Shown in pieces: positions 1 to 9,308 of a DNA stretch of 64,000 nt; position 1 is the first letter of the stretch; every line of letters begins with the position of its first letter. Source of the stretch: Bordetella parapertussis. Its GTDB lineage: Bacteria; Pseudomonadota; Gammaproteobacteria; Burkholderiales; Burkholderiaceae_A. A program made the position numbers and the translations under genes. The DNA is taken from contig CAMAXF010000004.1 of the NCBI GenBank assembly GCA_945862305.1, forward strand, positions 1 through 64,000, read 5' to 3'. A model generated the notes under the pieces. The model saw nothing but the letters and a program-made list of their open reading frames with translations, was not told the origin of the DNA and searched no databases.

Positions 1-49
1 CCGAGTGTAGAACGCCTGAGTGGAGATTTCAAACTGGAGAGGAAGAAGT

Positions 50-127
<78 letters not shown>

Positions 128-139
128 CCGAAGCGGTGA

Positions 140-145
140 AGTATA
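140..145 (-). promoter_or_regulatory. -10 box for tRNA-Pro
   Basis: The minus strand reads TATACT 13 bases before the tRNA 5' end, just after the merR stop codon. No good -35 hexamer is visible at the usual distance. The tRNA may therefore have its own weak promoter in addition to read-through from the operon. Confidence 0.4.
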
Positions 146-150
146 CCGGA

Positions 151-642
151 TCAGACCGCTGGTTTTCGCTTCTTGGGGGCGGACCGAAGCAATGCAAGAA
201 TGCCCTCGAGCTCCGACCGAACTGCGGCCGACATGGCCACGGGCGCAGACGCGGGTGCGGCAGGAGCAGCCGCGCTGGCCTTAGGGCTGCGGGCTGCAGC
301 TGGAAGCGGAGGCGCATCCACCTCAATATCTGGCGAGGCATCGGGCACGGCCCTGCCGCGCAGGCCGGTAAGCCGTGAGCGGGCACCCGAGATGGTAAAG
401 CCCTCGTCGTAGAGTAGCGACCGAATCTTGCGAATGAGCAGCACCTCGTGGTGCTGGTAGTAACGGCGGTTGCCCCGGCGCTTGACCGGCCGCAGCTGGG
501 CAAACTCCTGCTCCCAGTAGCGCAGCACATGGGGCTTGACCTGGCAGAGCTCGCTCACCTCACCAATCGTAAAGTAGCGCTTGACCGGAATGACGGGCAG
601 CGCCTCTGTGACACCGGCCGCACGTGGCTCACTGGTCGTCAT
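151..642 (-). CDS. MerR family transcriptional regulator
   Basis: 163-residue DNA-binding protein. Residues about 23-70 form a MerR winged helix-turn-helix: [20 protein letters not shown] is followed by the wing containing KRRGNRRYY. The C-terminal half is Ala/Pro-rich and then weakly helical, with no cysteine metal site, so the effector cannot be read from sequence. The ATG at 642 overlaps the end of ihfA by 14 bases, which suggests translational coupling. A MerR protein right after ihfA is a conserved betaproteobacterial arrangement. An upstream in-frame start at 801 would lie inside ihfA and adds sequence unlike the family, so it was rejected. Confidence 0.88.
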   Translation of the reverse strand: MTTSEPRAAGVTEALPVIPVKRYFTIGEVSELCQVKPHVLRYWEQEFAQLRPVKRRGNRRYYQHHEVLLIRKIRSLLYDEGFTISGARSRLTGLRGRAVPDASPDIEVDAPPLPAAARSPKASAAAPAAPASAPVAMSAAVRSELEGILALLRSAPKKRKPAV

Positions 643-961
643 CGAGGTCGCCCAGTGGCAGGTCTGGGTTCTGAACGTGCGCCTTGAGCTTCTGGCTGGC
701 GTGGAAGGTGACCACGCGGCGCGCTGAAATGGGGATGGGCTCCCCCGTTTTGGGGTTTCGCCCGGGGCGTTCGGGCTTGTCCCGAAGCTGGAAGTTGCCA
801 AATCCGGAGAGCTTCACGCTCTCGCCCTGCTCGAGCTGGGTGCGGATCTCATCGAAAAAGGCCTCCACGACCTCCTTGGCCTCGCGCTTGTTCAGGCCCA
901 CACGCTCGTAGAGCATGTCGGCAAGCTCGGCCTTGGTGAGGGTGTCTGACGCGGCAGGCAC
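629..961 (-). CDS. ihfA: Integration host factor subunit alpha
   Basis: 110 residues, DNABII (HU/IHF) fold. IHF-alpha pairs with IHF-beta, binds the minor groove and bends DNA sharply in transcription, recombination and replication. The beta-arm signature [12 protein letters not shown] (residues about 67-78) carries the intercalating proline. The body begins [20 protein letters not shown], typical of alpha rather than HU. Translation appears to start at a GTG (961), with a rather distant AGGAG 11 bases upstream. Placement directly after pheT is the classic pheST-ihfA order. The acidic tail GDLDDDQ slightly extends the usual length of about 99 residues. Confidence 0.95.
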   Translation of the reverse strand: MPAASDTLTKAELADMLYERVGLNKREAKEVVEAFFDEIRTQLEQGESVKLSGFGNFQLRDKPERPGRNPKTGEPIPISARRVVTFHASQKLKAHVQNPDLPLGDLDDDQ

Positions 962-1015
962 GATTCGGTCTGCTCCTACGGGTTTGGTGTCTAAAGGTCT
1001 AGATGAAACAGACGC

Positions 1016-3463
1016 TTACTTGCGAATCTTCGCAGAAAAGGCAGACACAACCGTTTGGGCCACCCAATCCATGCAGGCATCGACTTCTGAATCTTCTAGT
1101 GTTTTTTCAGTATCTTGCAGCACAAACCTAAAGGCAAGACTTTTTTCATCCTCAGCCAGGCCAGGGCCCCGATACTGGTCGAAAAGCACCACAGACTTCA
1201 GCCGCCCCTTAACCTCAGGGCCCTGGCAAAGGTGCATTAATGCGGCATGCACATCCCCGGCCGCAATGCTGCGGGGCAGCACAAAGGCCAAGTCTCGGGA
1301 GACGCTCGGGTGGCGTGCAGGCGGCTGCGGTGATGGCATCTCCAACGCCAGGAGCGGGTCCAGCGCCACCTCGAACACCACCGGGGCAGACGGCAGTTCA
1401 AACTGGGCCACCAGGGTGGGGTGAAGCTCGCCCATGACCCCGATCACCGCATCACCAAGTTTCACGACCGCAGCACGACCGGGGTGCAACCCCGAAATGG
1501 GAGCTGCCGGAGCGCTGGTGGTGAGGCTGCAAGGCGCGGCCAAACGCACCAGGTCTTGCTTGAGATCGAAGAAGTCGACGGCGTCCGCCTTCCCCTCCCA
1601 GGGCGCAAAGGGCACGCCACCCCAGGCCAAGGCGCAGAGCGTCATCGGCTGTGACACCCCCTGAACCGACCACGGCCCGGCAGACACCGATGCATCCCGC
1701 CGAAACACCCGGCCGAGTTCGAAGATGCGAACCCGTGTCTCTCGATGGGCAATGTTGTCTGCCAGAACCTTGAGCAGATTGGGAACAATCGAGGGGCGCA
1801 TCGTCGAGAGCTGCGAGGCGATGGGATTCTGGAGCACCAGGTGCTCGGCCGGCGGTGCAAACTGCGCGGCCAGTGCGGAGTCCATGAAGGAATAGGTGAC
1901 GACCTCTTGGAAATCGAGGCAGACCATGCGGTCGCGCATCGCCATGGCCGTGCGCTGGCTCTCTGGCTGGGCAGACATGCGTTGCGGCCCCACCGGCGGG
2001 TGCGATGGAATCTGCTCAAAGCCAATCACACGGGCCACCTCCTCCACGAGGTCTTCCTCGATGGCCAGGTCGAACCGGTGCGGCGGCGGCGCCACGGTGA
2101 AGACATCGTCCTCGCCAACCACCGCGTGTGTGAACGAAAAGCCCAAACCCTTGAATACGGATTCCACTTCCGCCCGGGAATAGGGGCGACCAATCAGGCG
2201 CTCACAGCGGCTGCGGCGCATTCGCACGGGAGTGGCCGTTGGAAGGTTCCATTGGGCATCGGCCACAGGGCCCGCCTGGCCCCCGCAGACTTCCAAAATA
2301 AGGGCTGTGATGCGCTCGAGGTGCTCGGCCGTGGTGGATGGGTCGACCCCGCGCTCGAATCGATGGCCCGCATCGGTGCTGAACTTGAAGCGCTGGGCAC
2401 GACCGCGAATGGCATCGGGCCACCAGAAGGCGGCCTCTAAAAGAATGTTCTTGGTTTGATCGGAGACTGCGGATCGGGCCCCACCCATGATCCCGGCCAG
2501 GGCCACAGGCCCCTTTGCATCGGCAATCACCCCCACGCTGGGGTCGAGCGAAACAGTTTGGTCATTGAGCAGCTCGCAGGCTTCGCCTTGTTGCGCCCAG
2601 CGCACGGCGAGGCTTGCGGGTGCATCGATGGCCACGAGGGCATCGAGATCGAAGACATGCGATGGCCGACCGAGCTCGAGCATCACGTAATTGGAGATGT
2701 CCACCAGGGCAGAAATGGGCCGCTGACCAGACTGCTCCAGGCGCTGTTTTATCCAGCCCGGCGTGGGGGCCTGGGCATTCACGCCACGAATGACCCGACT
2801 CGAGAATCGGCCGCACAGGCTCTTGGCATCTGGGGCGCAGGTGATGCTCGGCGTGTCTTCAATGGTGGGCGCCACCGCAGACCAACTCGGCGTGGAGAGT
2901 GGAACCCCCAGGAGCGCCGAGAGTTCGCGGGCCACGCCCAGCATGGAGAGGCAGTCGCCGCGGTTGGGGGTGAGCTTCAACACCAAGGTGGCGGCATCCA
3001 GATTCAGTGTCTGGCGGATGTCCTCGCCCAGGCTCGCCTCACTCGCATCGACCTCCAGAATGCCCTCGGAGGCCTCCGAGATGCCGAGCTCCTTGGCCGA
3101 GCAGAGCATGCCTTGGCTCACAACGCCCCGCATCTTGGCCTGCTTGATTTTGAAGCCACCAGGCAGAAAAGCGCCATCGGTGGCGCAGGCCACCATCAGC
3201 CCTGCCCTGGCGTTCGGTGCTCCGCAAACAATTTGAAGGGGCGTGCTGCCCGACCCGATGCTCACCTCGCAGACCTGCAGACGATCGGCATCTGGGTGCT
3301 TCTGGGCCGAGAGAATCTTGCCCAGCCGCACGCCGGTGAAGGGCGGTGCAGCCATCTCGACCTCTTCCACCTCGAGGCCGGCCATGGTGAGCACATCGGC
3401 GATGCGCTCGATGGAGAGATCGGTGTGAACCATCTCACGAAGCCAGGCCTCAGGAATTCTCAT
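1016..3463 (-). CDS. pheT: Phenylalanine--tRNA ligase beta subunit
   Basis: 815 residues, the normal length for bacterial PheT. With PheS it forms the alpha2-beta2 cytoplasmic enzyme that charges tRNA-Phe. The N-terminus MRIPEAWLREMVHTDLSIER leads into the EMAP-type tRNA-binding domain (about residues 40-150). B3/B4 editing and B5 regions follow, and the last ~95 residues form the anticodon-binding FDX-ACB domain (HPSVSRDLAFVLPR). The gene begins 6 bases after the pheS stop and is followed by ihfA after 54 bases, so it is clearly in the same operon. No frameshift or missing domain is visible. Confidence 0.97.
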   Translation of the reverse strand: MRIPEAWLREMVHTDLSIERIADVLTMAGLEVEEVEMAAPPFTGVRLGKILSAQKHPDADRLQVCEVSIGSGSTPLQIVCGAPNARAGLMVACATDGAFLPGGFKIKQAKMRGVVSQGMLCSAKELGISEASEGILEVDASEASLGEDIRQTLNLDAATLVLKLTPNRGDCLSMLGVARELSALLGVPLSTPSWSAVAPTIEDTPSITCAPDAKSLCGRFSSRVIRGVNAQAPTPGWIKQRLEQSGQRPISALVDISNYVMLELGRPSHVFDLDALVAIDAPASLAVRWAQQGEACELLNDQTVSLDPSVGVIADAKGPVALAGIMGGARSAVSDQTKNILLEAAFWWPDAIRGRAQRFKFSTDAGHRFERGVDPSTTAEHLERITALILEVCGGQAGPVADAQWNLPTATPVRMRRSRCERLIGRPYSRAEVESVFKGLGFSFTHAVVGEDDVFTVAPPPHRFDLAIEEDLVEEVARVIGFEQIPSHPPVGPQRMSAQPESQRTAMAMRDRMVCLDFQEVVTYSFMDSALAAQFAPPAEHLVLQNPIASQLSTMRPSIVPNLLKVLADNIAHRETRVRIFELGRVFRRDASVSAGPWSVQGVSQPMTLCALAWGGVPFAPWEGKADAVDFFDLKQDLVRLAAPCSLTTSAPAAPISGLHPGRAAVVKLGDAVIGVMGELHPTLVAQFELPSAPVVFEVALDPLLALEMPSPQPPARHPSVSRDLAFVLPRSIAAGDVHAALMHLCQGPEVKGRLKSVVLFDQYRGPGLAEDEKSLAFRFVLQDTEKTLEDSEVDACMDWVAQTVVSAFSAKIRK

Positions 3464-3469
3464 GATGGG

Positions 3470-4486
3470 CTAAGAAAATTGGCGCAGAAAGCGCAGGTCG
3501 TTTTCGAAGAAGAGGCGAAGGTCGCCAATGCCGTAGCGAAGCATGGTGAGCCGCTCCAGGCCACTGCCGAATGCAAAGCCAACCACCTCCTCGGGATCAA
3601 ACCCAAAGTGGCGGATCACGTTGGGATGCACCTGGCCCGCCCCCGAGATCTCCAGCCACCGACCCTTGAGCGGGCCACTGGAAAAGCGCATGTCCACCTC
3701 CACCGAGGGCTCGGTAAAGGGGAAGAAAGAGGGACGAAATCGAAGGTCGAGCTGGTCGTCTTCAAAGAAGCGGCCCAGGAAGTCGTGGTAGACGCCTTTG
3801 AGATCAGCAAAGCTGACACGATCGGAGAGCCAGAGGCCTTCAACCTGATGGAACATGGGCGAGTGGGTGGCATCACTGTCCACCCGATAGGTGCGGCCCG
3901 GCGCAATGAGCTTGATGGGCGGCTGATGGGTCTGGGCGTAGCGCACCTGCATGGGGCTGGTGTGGGTGCGCAGCAGCAGCGGCAGGCCCGACTCGTCGCG
4001 GTCCTCGAGGTAGAAGGTGTCCTGCATGGAGCGCGCAGGATGATTCTCGGGATTGTTGAGCGCCGTGAAGTTGAACCAGTCGGTTTCAATCTCGGGGCCG
4101 TCGGCCACATCAAAACCAATCGACTGGAAGATCTCCTGGACACGGCGCCAGGTTCGAACCACGGGGTGCAGGCCACCCACGAAGGGGCCGCGACCGGGCA
4201 GAGAGACATCGATGGACTCTTGGGCCAGCCGCGCATGGAGCTGGGCCTGGCCGAGCTGATCTCGGCGCGCCTGCAGCAAGGCTTCGATCTGAGTCTTGAC
4301 CTCATTGAGCGCGGCACCCGCGGCCTTGCGGGCCTCTGGGTCCATCTTGCCAAGCTGCTTGAGCTGTTCGGTGAGAAGGCCCGTCTTGCCAAGGAAACGC
4401 GCCTTGGCATCCTCGAGCGCAGGCGCATCGGGAGCAGCCTCGAAGGCGCGTTGCGCCTCCGAGACGAGCTGATTGAGATCCGACAT
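3470..4486 (-). CDS. pheS: Phenylalanine--tRNA ligase alpha subunit
   Basis: 338-residue catalytic subunit of phenylalanyl-tRNA synthetase (class II). An N-terminal coiled coil (about residues 1-90) binds tRNA. Motif 2 is seen as [17 protein letters not shown] and motif 3 as [19 protein letters not shown] near the C-terminus. It lies 9 bases after rplT and 6 bases before pheT, the standard rplT-pheS-pheT layout. Many proteobacteria have a pheM attenuator peptide between rplT and pheS, but the 9-base gap here leaves no room for one, so control is likely inherited from the upstream operon promoter. Confidence 0.97.
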   Translation of the reverse strand: MSDLNQLVSEAQRAFEAAPDAPALEDAKARFLGKTGLLTEQLKQLGKMDPEARKAAGAALNEVKTQIEALLQARRDQLGQAQLHARLAQESIDVSLPGRGPFVGGLHPVVRTWRRVQEIFQSIGFDVADGPEIETDWFNFTALNNPENHPARSMQDTFYLEDRDESGLPLLLRTHTSPMQVRYAQTHQPPIKLIAPGRTYRVDSDATHSPMFHQVEGLWLSDRVSFADLKGVYHDFLGRFFEDDQLDLRFRPSFFPFTEPSVEVDMRFSSGPLKGRWLEISGAGQVHPNVIRHFGFDPEEVVGFAFGSGLERLTMLRYGIGDLRLFFENDLRFLRQFS

Positions 4487-4495
4487 GCCCGGGGG

Positions 4496-4855
4496 TTAAG
4501 CCCCGAGGGCGATCTTCACTTTGGCCACGATGGCTGCAAATGCGGGCTTGTCCATCACTGCGAGGTCGGCCAGCACCTTACGATCCATTTCGATGTTGGC
4601 CTTCTTGAGGCCAGCAATGAAACGGCTGTAGCTAAGGTCGTTCGCACGGCAGGCCGCATTGATGCGGGTGATCCAGAGTGCACGGAACACACGCTTGCGA
4701 TTGCGACGGTCGCGATAGGCGTACTGACCTGCACGCATGACCGCCTGCTTGGCCACACGAAAGACATTGTTGCGGCGGCCTCGGAAACCTTTTGCGAGGG
4801 CCAGAATTTTCTTGTGACGGGCACGAGCCGTAACACCACGTTTGACGCGAGGCAT
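4496..4855 (-). CDS. rplT: 50S ribosomal protein L20
   Basis: 119 residues, the usual size. L20 is a primary 23S rRNA-binding protein needed early in 50S assembly, and in enterobacteria it represses its own operon. The N-terminus [20 protein letters not shown] and the basic helix [20 protein letters not shown] are family signatures. The C-terminal globular part ends [20 protein letters not shown]. The start is 12 bases after the rpmI stop. It is part of the infC-rpmI-rplT translation cluster. Confidence 0.98.
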   Translation of the reverse strand: MPRVKRGVTARARHKKILALAKGFRGRRNNVFRVAKQAVMRAGQYAYRDRRNRKRVFRALWITRINAACRANDLSYSRFIAGLKKANIEMDRKVLADLAVMDKPAFAAIVAKVKIALGA

Positions 4856-4867
4856 ATGAGTTCTCCT

Positions 4868-5065
4868 TTACGCGTAGGGCATCATGTCGCGAACGCGCTG
4901 CATATCCGAAGGATGCACAGTGAGCGTGCCGCGAAGCTGACGCTTGTTCTTGGTGGTGCGCTTGGTCAGGATGTGACGCTTGGTGGCGTGCGCGCGCTTG
5001 ATCGACCCACTGCCGCGGGCGATGAACCGCTTGGAGGCGGCCTTTTTCGTTTTCATCTTGGGCAT
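4868..5065 (-). CDS. rpmI: 50S ribosomal protein L35
   Basis: 65 residues beginning [14 protein letters not shown], the L35 signature, rich in Lys and Arg. The ATG at 5065 was chosen because AGAGGAG lies at good spacing upstream and all L35 proteins start here. A longer in-frame start at 5104 would add 13 residues foreign to the family. L35 is a small 50S subunit protein. It is transcribed after infC with an unusually long spacer of 112 bases and before rplT. Confidence 0.97.
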   Translation of the reverse strand: MPKMKTKKAASKRFIARGSGSIKRAHATKRHILTKRTTKNKRQLRGTLTVHPSDMQRVRDMMPYA

Positions 5066-5177
5066 GACTGCTCCTCTGATTTGGTCTCGGCGGGTGGTGG
5101 GCACCTTGCCCTCACTTGTTGAACCCTCAGCGACCTTCTTCCAACTGCCTTACCACTCGACTGCCTTACTTCTTCTC
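5066..5177 (-). promoter_or_regulatory. infC-rpmI spacer, possible L20 control region
   Basis: A 112-base gap in an operon whose other gaps are 6-30 bases. It begins with purine-rich repeats (GAAGAAGTAAG) and ends with the rpmI Shine-Dalgarno site. In E. coli the equivalent region folds into a pseudoknot bound by L20 to repress rpmI translation. Sequence alone does not show the same structure here, so only the position and length support the assignment. Confidence 0.3.
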
Positions 5178-5699
5178 TTACTTCTTCTTCTTAGGAGCCA
5201 CCACCATGACCATCTGGCGGCCCTCTAACTTGGGCATTTGTTCCACCTGGGCGAGTTCGCCGAGGTCGGACTTCACGCGTTCCAGCATTCGCATTCCGAA
5301 TTCCTGGTGGGCCATTTCGCGCCCACGGAACCGGATGGTGATCTTGGCCTTGTCGCCTTCTTCCAGAAACCGAGTGAGGTTGCGCATCTTGACTTGGTAG
5401 TCGTTGTCATCGGTGCCGGGGCGAAACTTCACCTCTTTGACCTGGATGATCTTCTGCTTGGCCTTGGCCTCTTGAGCCCGCTTCTGCTCCTGGTACTTGA
5501 ACTTTCCAAAATCCATGAGCTTGCACACCACGGGCACTGCCTGAGGGGCAATCTCGACAAGGTCTACTTCTGCTTCTTCGGCCATTCGGATCGCCTCATT
5601 GAGGGTCACAATTCCGATGGCTTCGTTTTCTAATCCAACCAGCCGCACCTGCGGGGCTGTGATTTCACCGTTGATTCGGTGGCTTCGTTCTGTAGCGAT
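5178..5699 (-). CDS. infC: Translation initiation factor IF-3, ATC start
   Basis: 173 residues when read from an ATC codon at 5699. This gives the conserved N-terminus [20 protein letters not shown]; the first ordinary start (GTG at 5648) would delete 17 conserved residues. IF-3 binds the 30S subunit, blocks 50S joining and rejects non-canonical starts. A rare start codon on infC is the known basis of its autoregulation in proteobacteria. A purine-rich AGAAAGG lies just upstream. The protein has both domains: N-domain with the linker [14 protein letters not shown], then the C-domain with [13 protein letters not shown], ending in a KKKK tail. thrS ends 29 bases upstream. Confidence 0.95.
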   Translation of the reverse strand: MATERSHRINGEITAPQVRLVGLENEAIGIVTLNEAIRMAEEAEVDLVEIAPQAVPVVCKLMDFGKFKYQEQKRAQEAKAKQKIIQVKEVKFRPGTDDNDYQVKMRNLTRFLEEGDKAKITIRFRGREMAHQEFGMRMLERVKSDLGELAQVEQMPKLEGRQMVMVVAPKKKK

Positions 5700-5728
5700 T
5701 GCGTTGCCTTTCTAAAAATAAAAACGCC

Positions 5729-7636
5729 CTATTTCCGTTGCTCGACTGTTTCGGACAGGAGCTTGAAAAAGGCGTTCATCGACATGCTTCCCAGGTCTTC
5801 ACCCCCACGGGCTCGGACCGCCACCTGCTCGGAATCTTTCTCTTTCTGGCCGACCACCAGCACAAAAGGAATCTTTTGCAGGCTTAATTCTCTGATTTTG
5901 TAGGAAATTTTGTCATTTCGCAAATCAGCATCGGCACGAAAGCCCCGGGCTTGTAATCTTTTCGCAACAGACTGGGCGTAGTCGGCCTGGTTTTCGGTGA
6001 TGCTGGCCACGGCCACCTGCAGGGGGGCCAGCCAGCAAGGCATGGCCCCGGCGTGGTTCTCAATGAGAATGCCAATGAAACGCTCGAGCGAGCCCACAAT
6101 CGCCCGATGCAGCATGACGGGGTGGCGCCGGGTGTTGTCCTCGGCCACGTATTCCGCCCCAAGGCGCACCGGCATGTTGAAATCGACCTGAATCGTGCCG
6201 CACTGCCAAATGCGCCCGAGAGAGTCCTTCAGGCTGTATTCGATCTTCGGGCCGTAAAAGGCGCCCTCGCCTGGCAGCAACTGCCAGTCCACCCCAACCC
6301 GATCAAGCGCCTCTGAAAGCGCCTTCTCGGCCTTGTCCCAGCTCTCGTCGGAGCCCACCCGATTGGGCGGACGGGTCGAGAGCCGGTAGATGACGTCATG
6401 AAAGCCGAAGTCTTTGTAGACCTCGAGCAGCTTTTGGGTGAAGGCGTAGACCTCTGCCTGGATCTGGTCTTCCGTGCAAAAAATATGACCGTCGTCTTGG
6501 GTAAAGCCGCGAACCCGAAGCAGGCCGTGCAGGCTCCCCGACGACTCATTGCGATGGCAGGAGCCGAACTCGCCATAGCGCAGGGGCAGGTCTCGGTAGC
6601 TGCGAAGGTTGGAATTGAACACCTGGACATGGCCCGGGCAGTTCATGGGCTTGACGGCGTAGTCTCGGTTCTCCGAGGCCGTGGTGAACATGTTGTCTTT
6701 GTAATGCTCCCAATGGCCCGACTGCTCCCAAAGGCTGCGGTCGAGAATCTGGGGGCAGCGAATCTCTTGATAACCCGAGGCGAGGTACACATGCCGCAGG
6801 TACTGTTCCACCTGCTGCCAGATCGTCCAGCCCTTGGGGTGCCAGAAGACCAAGCCCGGGGCGTTGTCCTGAAGGTGGAAGAGGTCGAGGGACTTGCCAA
6901 GCTTGCGATGGTCTCGGCGCTCGGCCTCTTCAAGTTGGTGCAGGTACTGCTCGAGGTCTTCCTTCTTGGCCCAGGCCGTGCCGTAGACCCGCTGGAGCAT
7001 TTCATTGCGATGGTCGCCTCGCCAGTAGGCGCCAGCCACCTTCATGAGCTTGAAGACCTTGAGCTTGCCCGTCGACGGCACGTGCGGGCCTCGGCAGAGG
7101 TCGACGAAGTCGCCCTCGCGATAGAGCGAGATCTGCTCGCCCGCCGGAATGCTGGCGATGATCTCGGCCTTGTAATGCTCGCCCATCGACTTGAACAAGC
7201 CCACAGCGGCATCGCGGTCCATGACCTCTCGGGTCACGGGCTCATCCTTGCTGGCCAGTTCACGCATCTTGGACTCGATGGCGGCGAGGTCCTCTGGGGT
7301 CAGAGGACGTTTGTAGGAGAAGTCGTAATAAAAGCCGTTGTCGATGACGGGACCGATGGTGACCTGAAGGTCTGGGAACAGGCTCTTGGCCGCGTAGGCC
7401 AGCAGGTGCGCCGTGGAGTGCCGAATGATGTCCAGGCCATCAGGGTCTTTCTCGGTGACAATCGCCAGCGCCGCGTCTTGATCAATGAGGTGGTGGGTGT
7501 CGACGAGCTGCCCATTCACGCGCCCGGCCAGTGCGGCCTTGGCCAGCCCCGCCCCGATGCTTGCCGCCACCGCGGCCACGGTCACGGGGGATTCAAATGA
7601 GCGAACAGACTGATCTGGAAGGGTGATGTTGACCAT
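5729..7636 (-). CDS. thrS: Threonine--tRNA ligase
   Basis: 635-residue class II synthetase charging tRNA-Thr. Order of domains: N-terminal TGS ([15 protein letters not shown]), the editing domain with the HxxxH zinc-like motif [11 protein letters not shown], the catalytic core with the zinc cysteine in [12 protein letters not shown], motif 3 near [16 protein letters not shown], and a C-terminal anticodon-binding domain. The ATG at 7636 was preferred over one 17 codons upstream because the latter lies inside the tRNA-Val gene. The start follows the tRNA 3' end by 11 bases, so tRNA-Val and thrS are probably cotranscribed. Confidence 0.97.
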   Translation of the reverse strand: MVNITLPDQSVRSFESPVTVAAVAASIGAGLAKAALAGRVNGQLVDTHHLIDQDAALAIVTEKDPDGLDIIRHSTAHLLAYAAKSLFPDLQVTIGPVIDNGFYYDFSYKRPLTPEDLAAIESKMRELASKDEPVTREVMDRDAAVGLFKSMGEHYKAEIIASIPAGEQISLYREGDFVDLCRGPHVPSTGKLKVFKLMKVAGAYWRGDHRNEMLQRVYGTAWAKKEDLEQYLHQLEEAERRDHRKLGKSLDLFHLQDNAPGLVFWHPKGWTIWQQVEQYLRHVYLASGYQEIRCPQILDRSLWEQSGHWEHYKDNMFTTASENRDYAVKPMNCPGHVQVFNSNLRSYRDLPLRYGEFGSCHRNESSGSLHGLLRVRGFTQDDGHIFCTEDQIQAEVYAFTQKLLEVYKDFGFHDVIYRLSTRPPNRVGSDESWDKAEKALSEALDRVGVDWQLLPGEGAFYGPKIEYSLKDSLGRIWQCGTIQVDFNMPVRLGAEYVAEDNTRRHPVMLHRAIVGSLERFIGILIENHAGAMPCWLAPLQVAVASITENQADYAQSVAKRLQARGFRADADLRNDKISYKIRELSLQKIPFVLVVGQKEKDSEQVAVRARGGEDLGSMSMNAFFKLLSETVEQRK

Positions 7637-7647
7637 ATGGGCTTGAT

Positions 7648-7724
7648 TGGTAGGCGCGATTGGACTCGAACCAACGACCCCCACCATGTCAAGGTGGTGC
7701 TCTAACCAGCTGAGCTACGCGCCT
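7648..7724 (-). tRNA. tRNA-Val(GAC)
   Basis: 77-nt cloverleaf on the minus strand. The acceptor stem AGGCGCG/CGCGCCT is followed by A and an encoded CCA. The anticodon arm has the loop TTGACAT, so the anticodon is GAC, reading GUC and GUU. It sits immediately in front of thrS and after the end of the ppx gene. Confidence 0.95.
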
Positions 7725-7742
7725 GCCGAAAACAGAAGCCGC

Positions 7743-7751
7743 AGTGTAGCA
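7743..7751 (-). promoter_or_regulatory. Extended -10 promoter for tRNA-Val and thrS operon
   Basis: Minus strand TGCTACACT, an extended -10 element (TGn followed by TACACT), 18 bases upstream of the tRNA 5' end and next to the ppx stop codon. No convincing -35. The same nine bases precede tRNA-Ser at 32240-32232. It is the only promoter-like signal seen for the downstream translation operon. Confidence 0.5.
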
Positions 7752-7754
7752 GAC

Positions 7755-9275
7755 CTATCCCGCCCGAATGCCGAGCTCCACTCCCACTTTTCGCCATTCC
7801 AGGCGGTCTTGGTCGAGGCTGTGCTGGGTCAATGGATGCCTGGAGAGCCAGGCCTTGGGCAGGCTCAACTCAAACTGACGGCCATCGCCCACCAGCGCAA
7901 TGGAGGGCAGCTTCGCATCGGAGCGATTCCGAAAGAACACGGCCGCCAGTCGCAGACACAGAACTGCAGCCCAGGGCACGGCCTCACCCACCATGGGCAT
8001 GACCTTGCCCAGCTTGCCCACATGACCCATGGCGAGCGTGGACATGATGCGCTGGTCGCGCCGCGAAAAGCCCGGCATGTCGGCCTGCGCCAAAATGTAA
8101 GCCGTGTGTTTGTGAAAGCTGTTGTGGGAGATCGAATGGCCAATCTCCAAGAGGCTGGCCGACCACCCAATGAGGGCGGCCATCTCGGCCTTCTCCTCGC
8201 GGCTGCCACCAGAGAGCTGCATCCAGAGCGACTGCGCCAAAGCCCCCACCCGCGCAGCCTGGGCCCGGTCCACCTGGTAGCGCTTCATGAACTGCTCCAC
8301 CGTGTGGATTCGCATGTCGTCGTGCCGAGCACGACCCAGCACGTCGTAGAGCACCCCCAGGCGCAGGGCCCCATCGGCGTAGTGCATCTCCTCGATCTTG
8401 AGCTCTTCGAAGGCGGCCATCATGATCACCAGCCCCCCAACAAAGACCGGCATGCGGTCCACCTTGAGTCCTGGCAGGGCAGCATCCTCCACACGACCGG
8501 CCTTGATCAGCAGGCTGCGAACATGCTCCATGCCCTCCAAGGTGATGCGGTGGCTGGTGTCCCCGAGGGCCACCAGAACATCTTGAATGGCCCGGGCCGA
8601 TCCGCTCGAGGCCACCGCCCGCTCCCAACCATGGCGACGATAGGCGGCACTGATGACCTGGATGCTGCGCCGGGCCTCAAAGATGGCGTCCTTAAAGCCC
8701 GATCGGGTGATGTCTCCGCCCGGGAAAAAATCGCGGCTGAACCGAATACAGCCCACGAACACGCTCTCGAGCAGCTCGGCGTCGTAGTTGGTGCCAATGA
8801 TGAACTCGGTGGAGCCCCCGCCGATGTCGATGACCAGGCGGCGGGCGCCATCGGCTGCCAAGGAGTGGGCCACCCCGTTGTAAATGAGGCGAGCCTCTTC
8901 CTTGCCCGCAATCACCTCAATGGGGAACCCCAAGGCGGCCTCGCAGGTCTTCAGAAACTCGGCCCCGTTCTTGGCCACTCGAAAGGTATTGGTGGCCACA
9001 GCCCTGACATGCTGGGTGTCAAACGCGCGAAGGCGCTCTCCGAAGCGCTGGAGTGCCGAGATGGCCCGGGCCTGGGAGGCGGCGTCGAGGCGCTTGTCGG
9101 CAGACAAGCCCGAGGCCAGTCGCACCACATCCTTGAGGCTGTCGAGTGGGGAAATCTGTGGGCCTGCTGGCGTGCTCTGCACGCGCCCAATGAGCAAGTG
9201 AAACGAATTCGACCCAAGATCCACCGCCGCAACCAGCTCTGGATCGTTTTGTATTTGGGCCAACACAGTCGCCAT
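7755..9275 (-). CDS. ppx: Exopolyphosphatase, Ppx/GppA family
   Basis: 506 residues. Ppx removes terminal phosphate from inorganic polyphosphate; GppA paralogues hydrolyse pppGpp. The actin-like ATPase core shows the phosphate-1 loop VAAVDLGSNSFHLLIGRV near residue 20 and the phosphate-2 loop VIDIGGGSTEFIIG near residue 150. An HD-like C-terminal half includes HSISHNSFHKHTAYIL. It is divergent from ppk1, the polyphosphate kinase, with only 33 bases between the two starts, which supports Ppx over GppA. There is no Shine-Dalgarno before the ATG; a TATAAT box lies 7 bases upstream, suggesting a leaderless mRNA. Confidence 0.93.
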   Translation of the reverse strand: MATVLAQIQNDPELVAAVDLGSNSFHLLIGRVQSTPAGPQISPLDSLKDVVRLASGLSADKRLDAASQARAISALQRFGERLRAFDTQHVRAVATNTFRVAKNGAEFLKTCEAALGFPIEVIAGKEEARLIYNGVAHSLAADGARRLVIDIGGGSTEFIIGTNYDAELLESVFVGCIRFSRDFFPGGDITRSGFKDAIFEARRSIQVISAAYRRHGWERAVASSGSARAIQDVLVALGDTSHRITLEGMEHVRSLLIKAGRVEDAALPGLKVDRMPVFVGGLVIMMAAFEELKIEEMHYADGALRLGVLYDVLGRARHDDMRIHTVEQFMKRYQVDRAQAARVGALAQSLWMQLSGGSREEKAEMAALIGWSASLLEIGHSISHNSFHKHTAYILAQADMPGFSRRDQRIMSTLAMGHVGKLGKVMPMVGEAVPWAAVLCLRLAAVFFRNRSDAKLPSIALVGDGRQFELSLPKAWLSRHPLTQHSLDQDRLEWRKVGVELGIRAG

Positions 9276-9281
9276 GGCCGG

Positions 9282-9287
9282 ATTATA
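9282..9287 (-). promoter_or_regulatory. -10 box TATAAT for ppx
   Basis: A perfect -10 hexamer on the minus strand whose 3' end is 6 bases from the ppx ATG. Transcription from it would begin at or next to the start codon. The -35 region would fall over the ppk1 start and is weak. Confidence 0.5.
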
Positions 9288-9308
9288 GGTGGCTAAACTG
9301 GAGAGAAG

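Noticed and set aside
2456-5122. 888-codon open frame on the plus strand opposite pheT, pheS, rplT and rpmI
   Set aside because: It is the antisense shadow of well-identified essential genes in GC-rich DNA; the translation has no recognisable domain and is rich in His, Gly and Arg.
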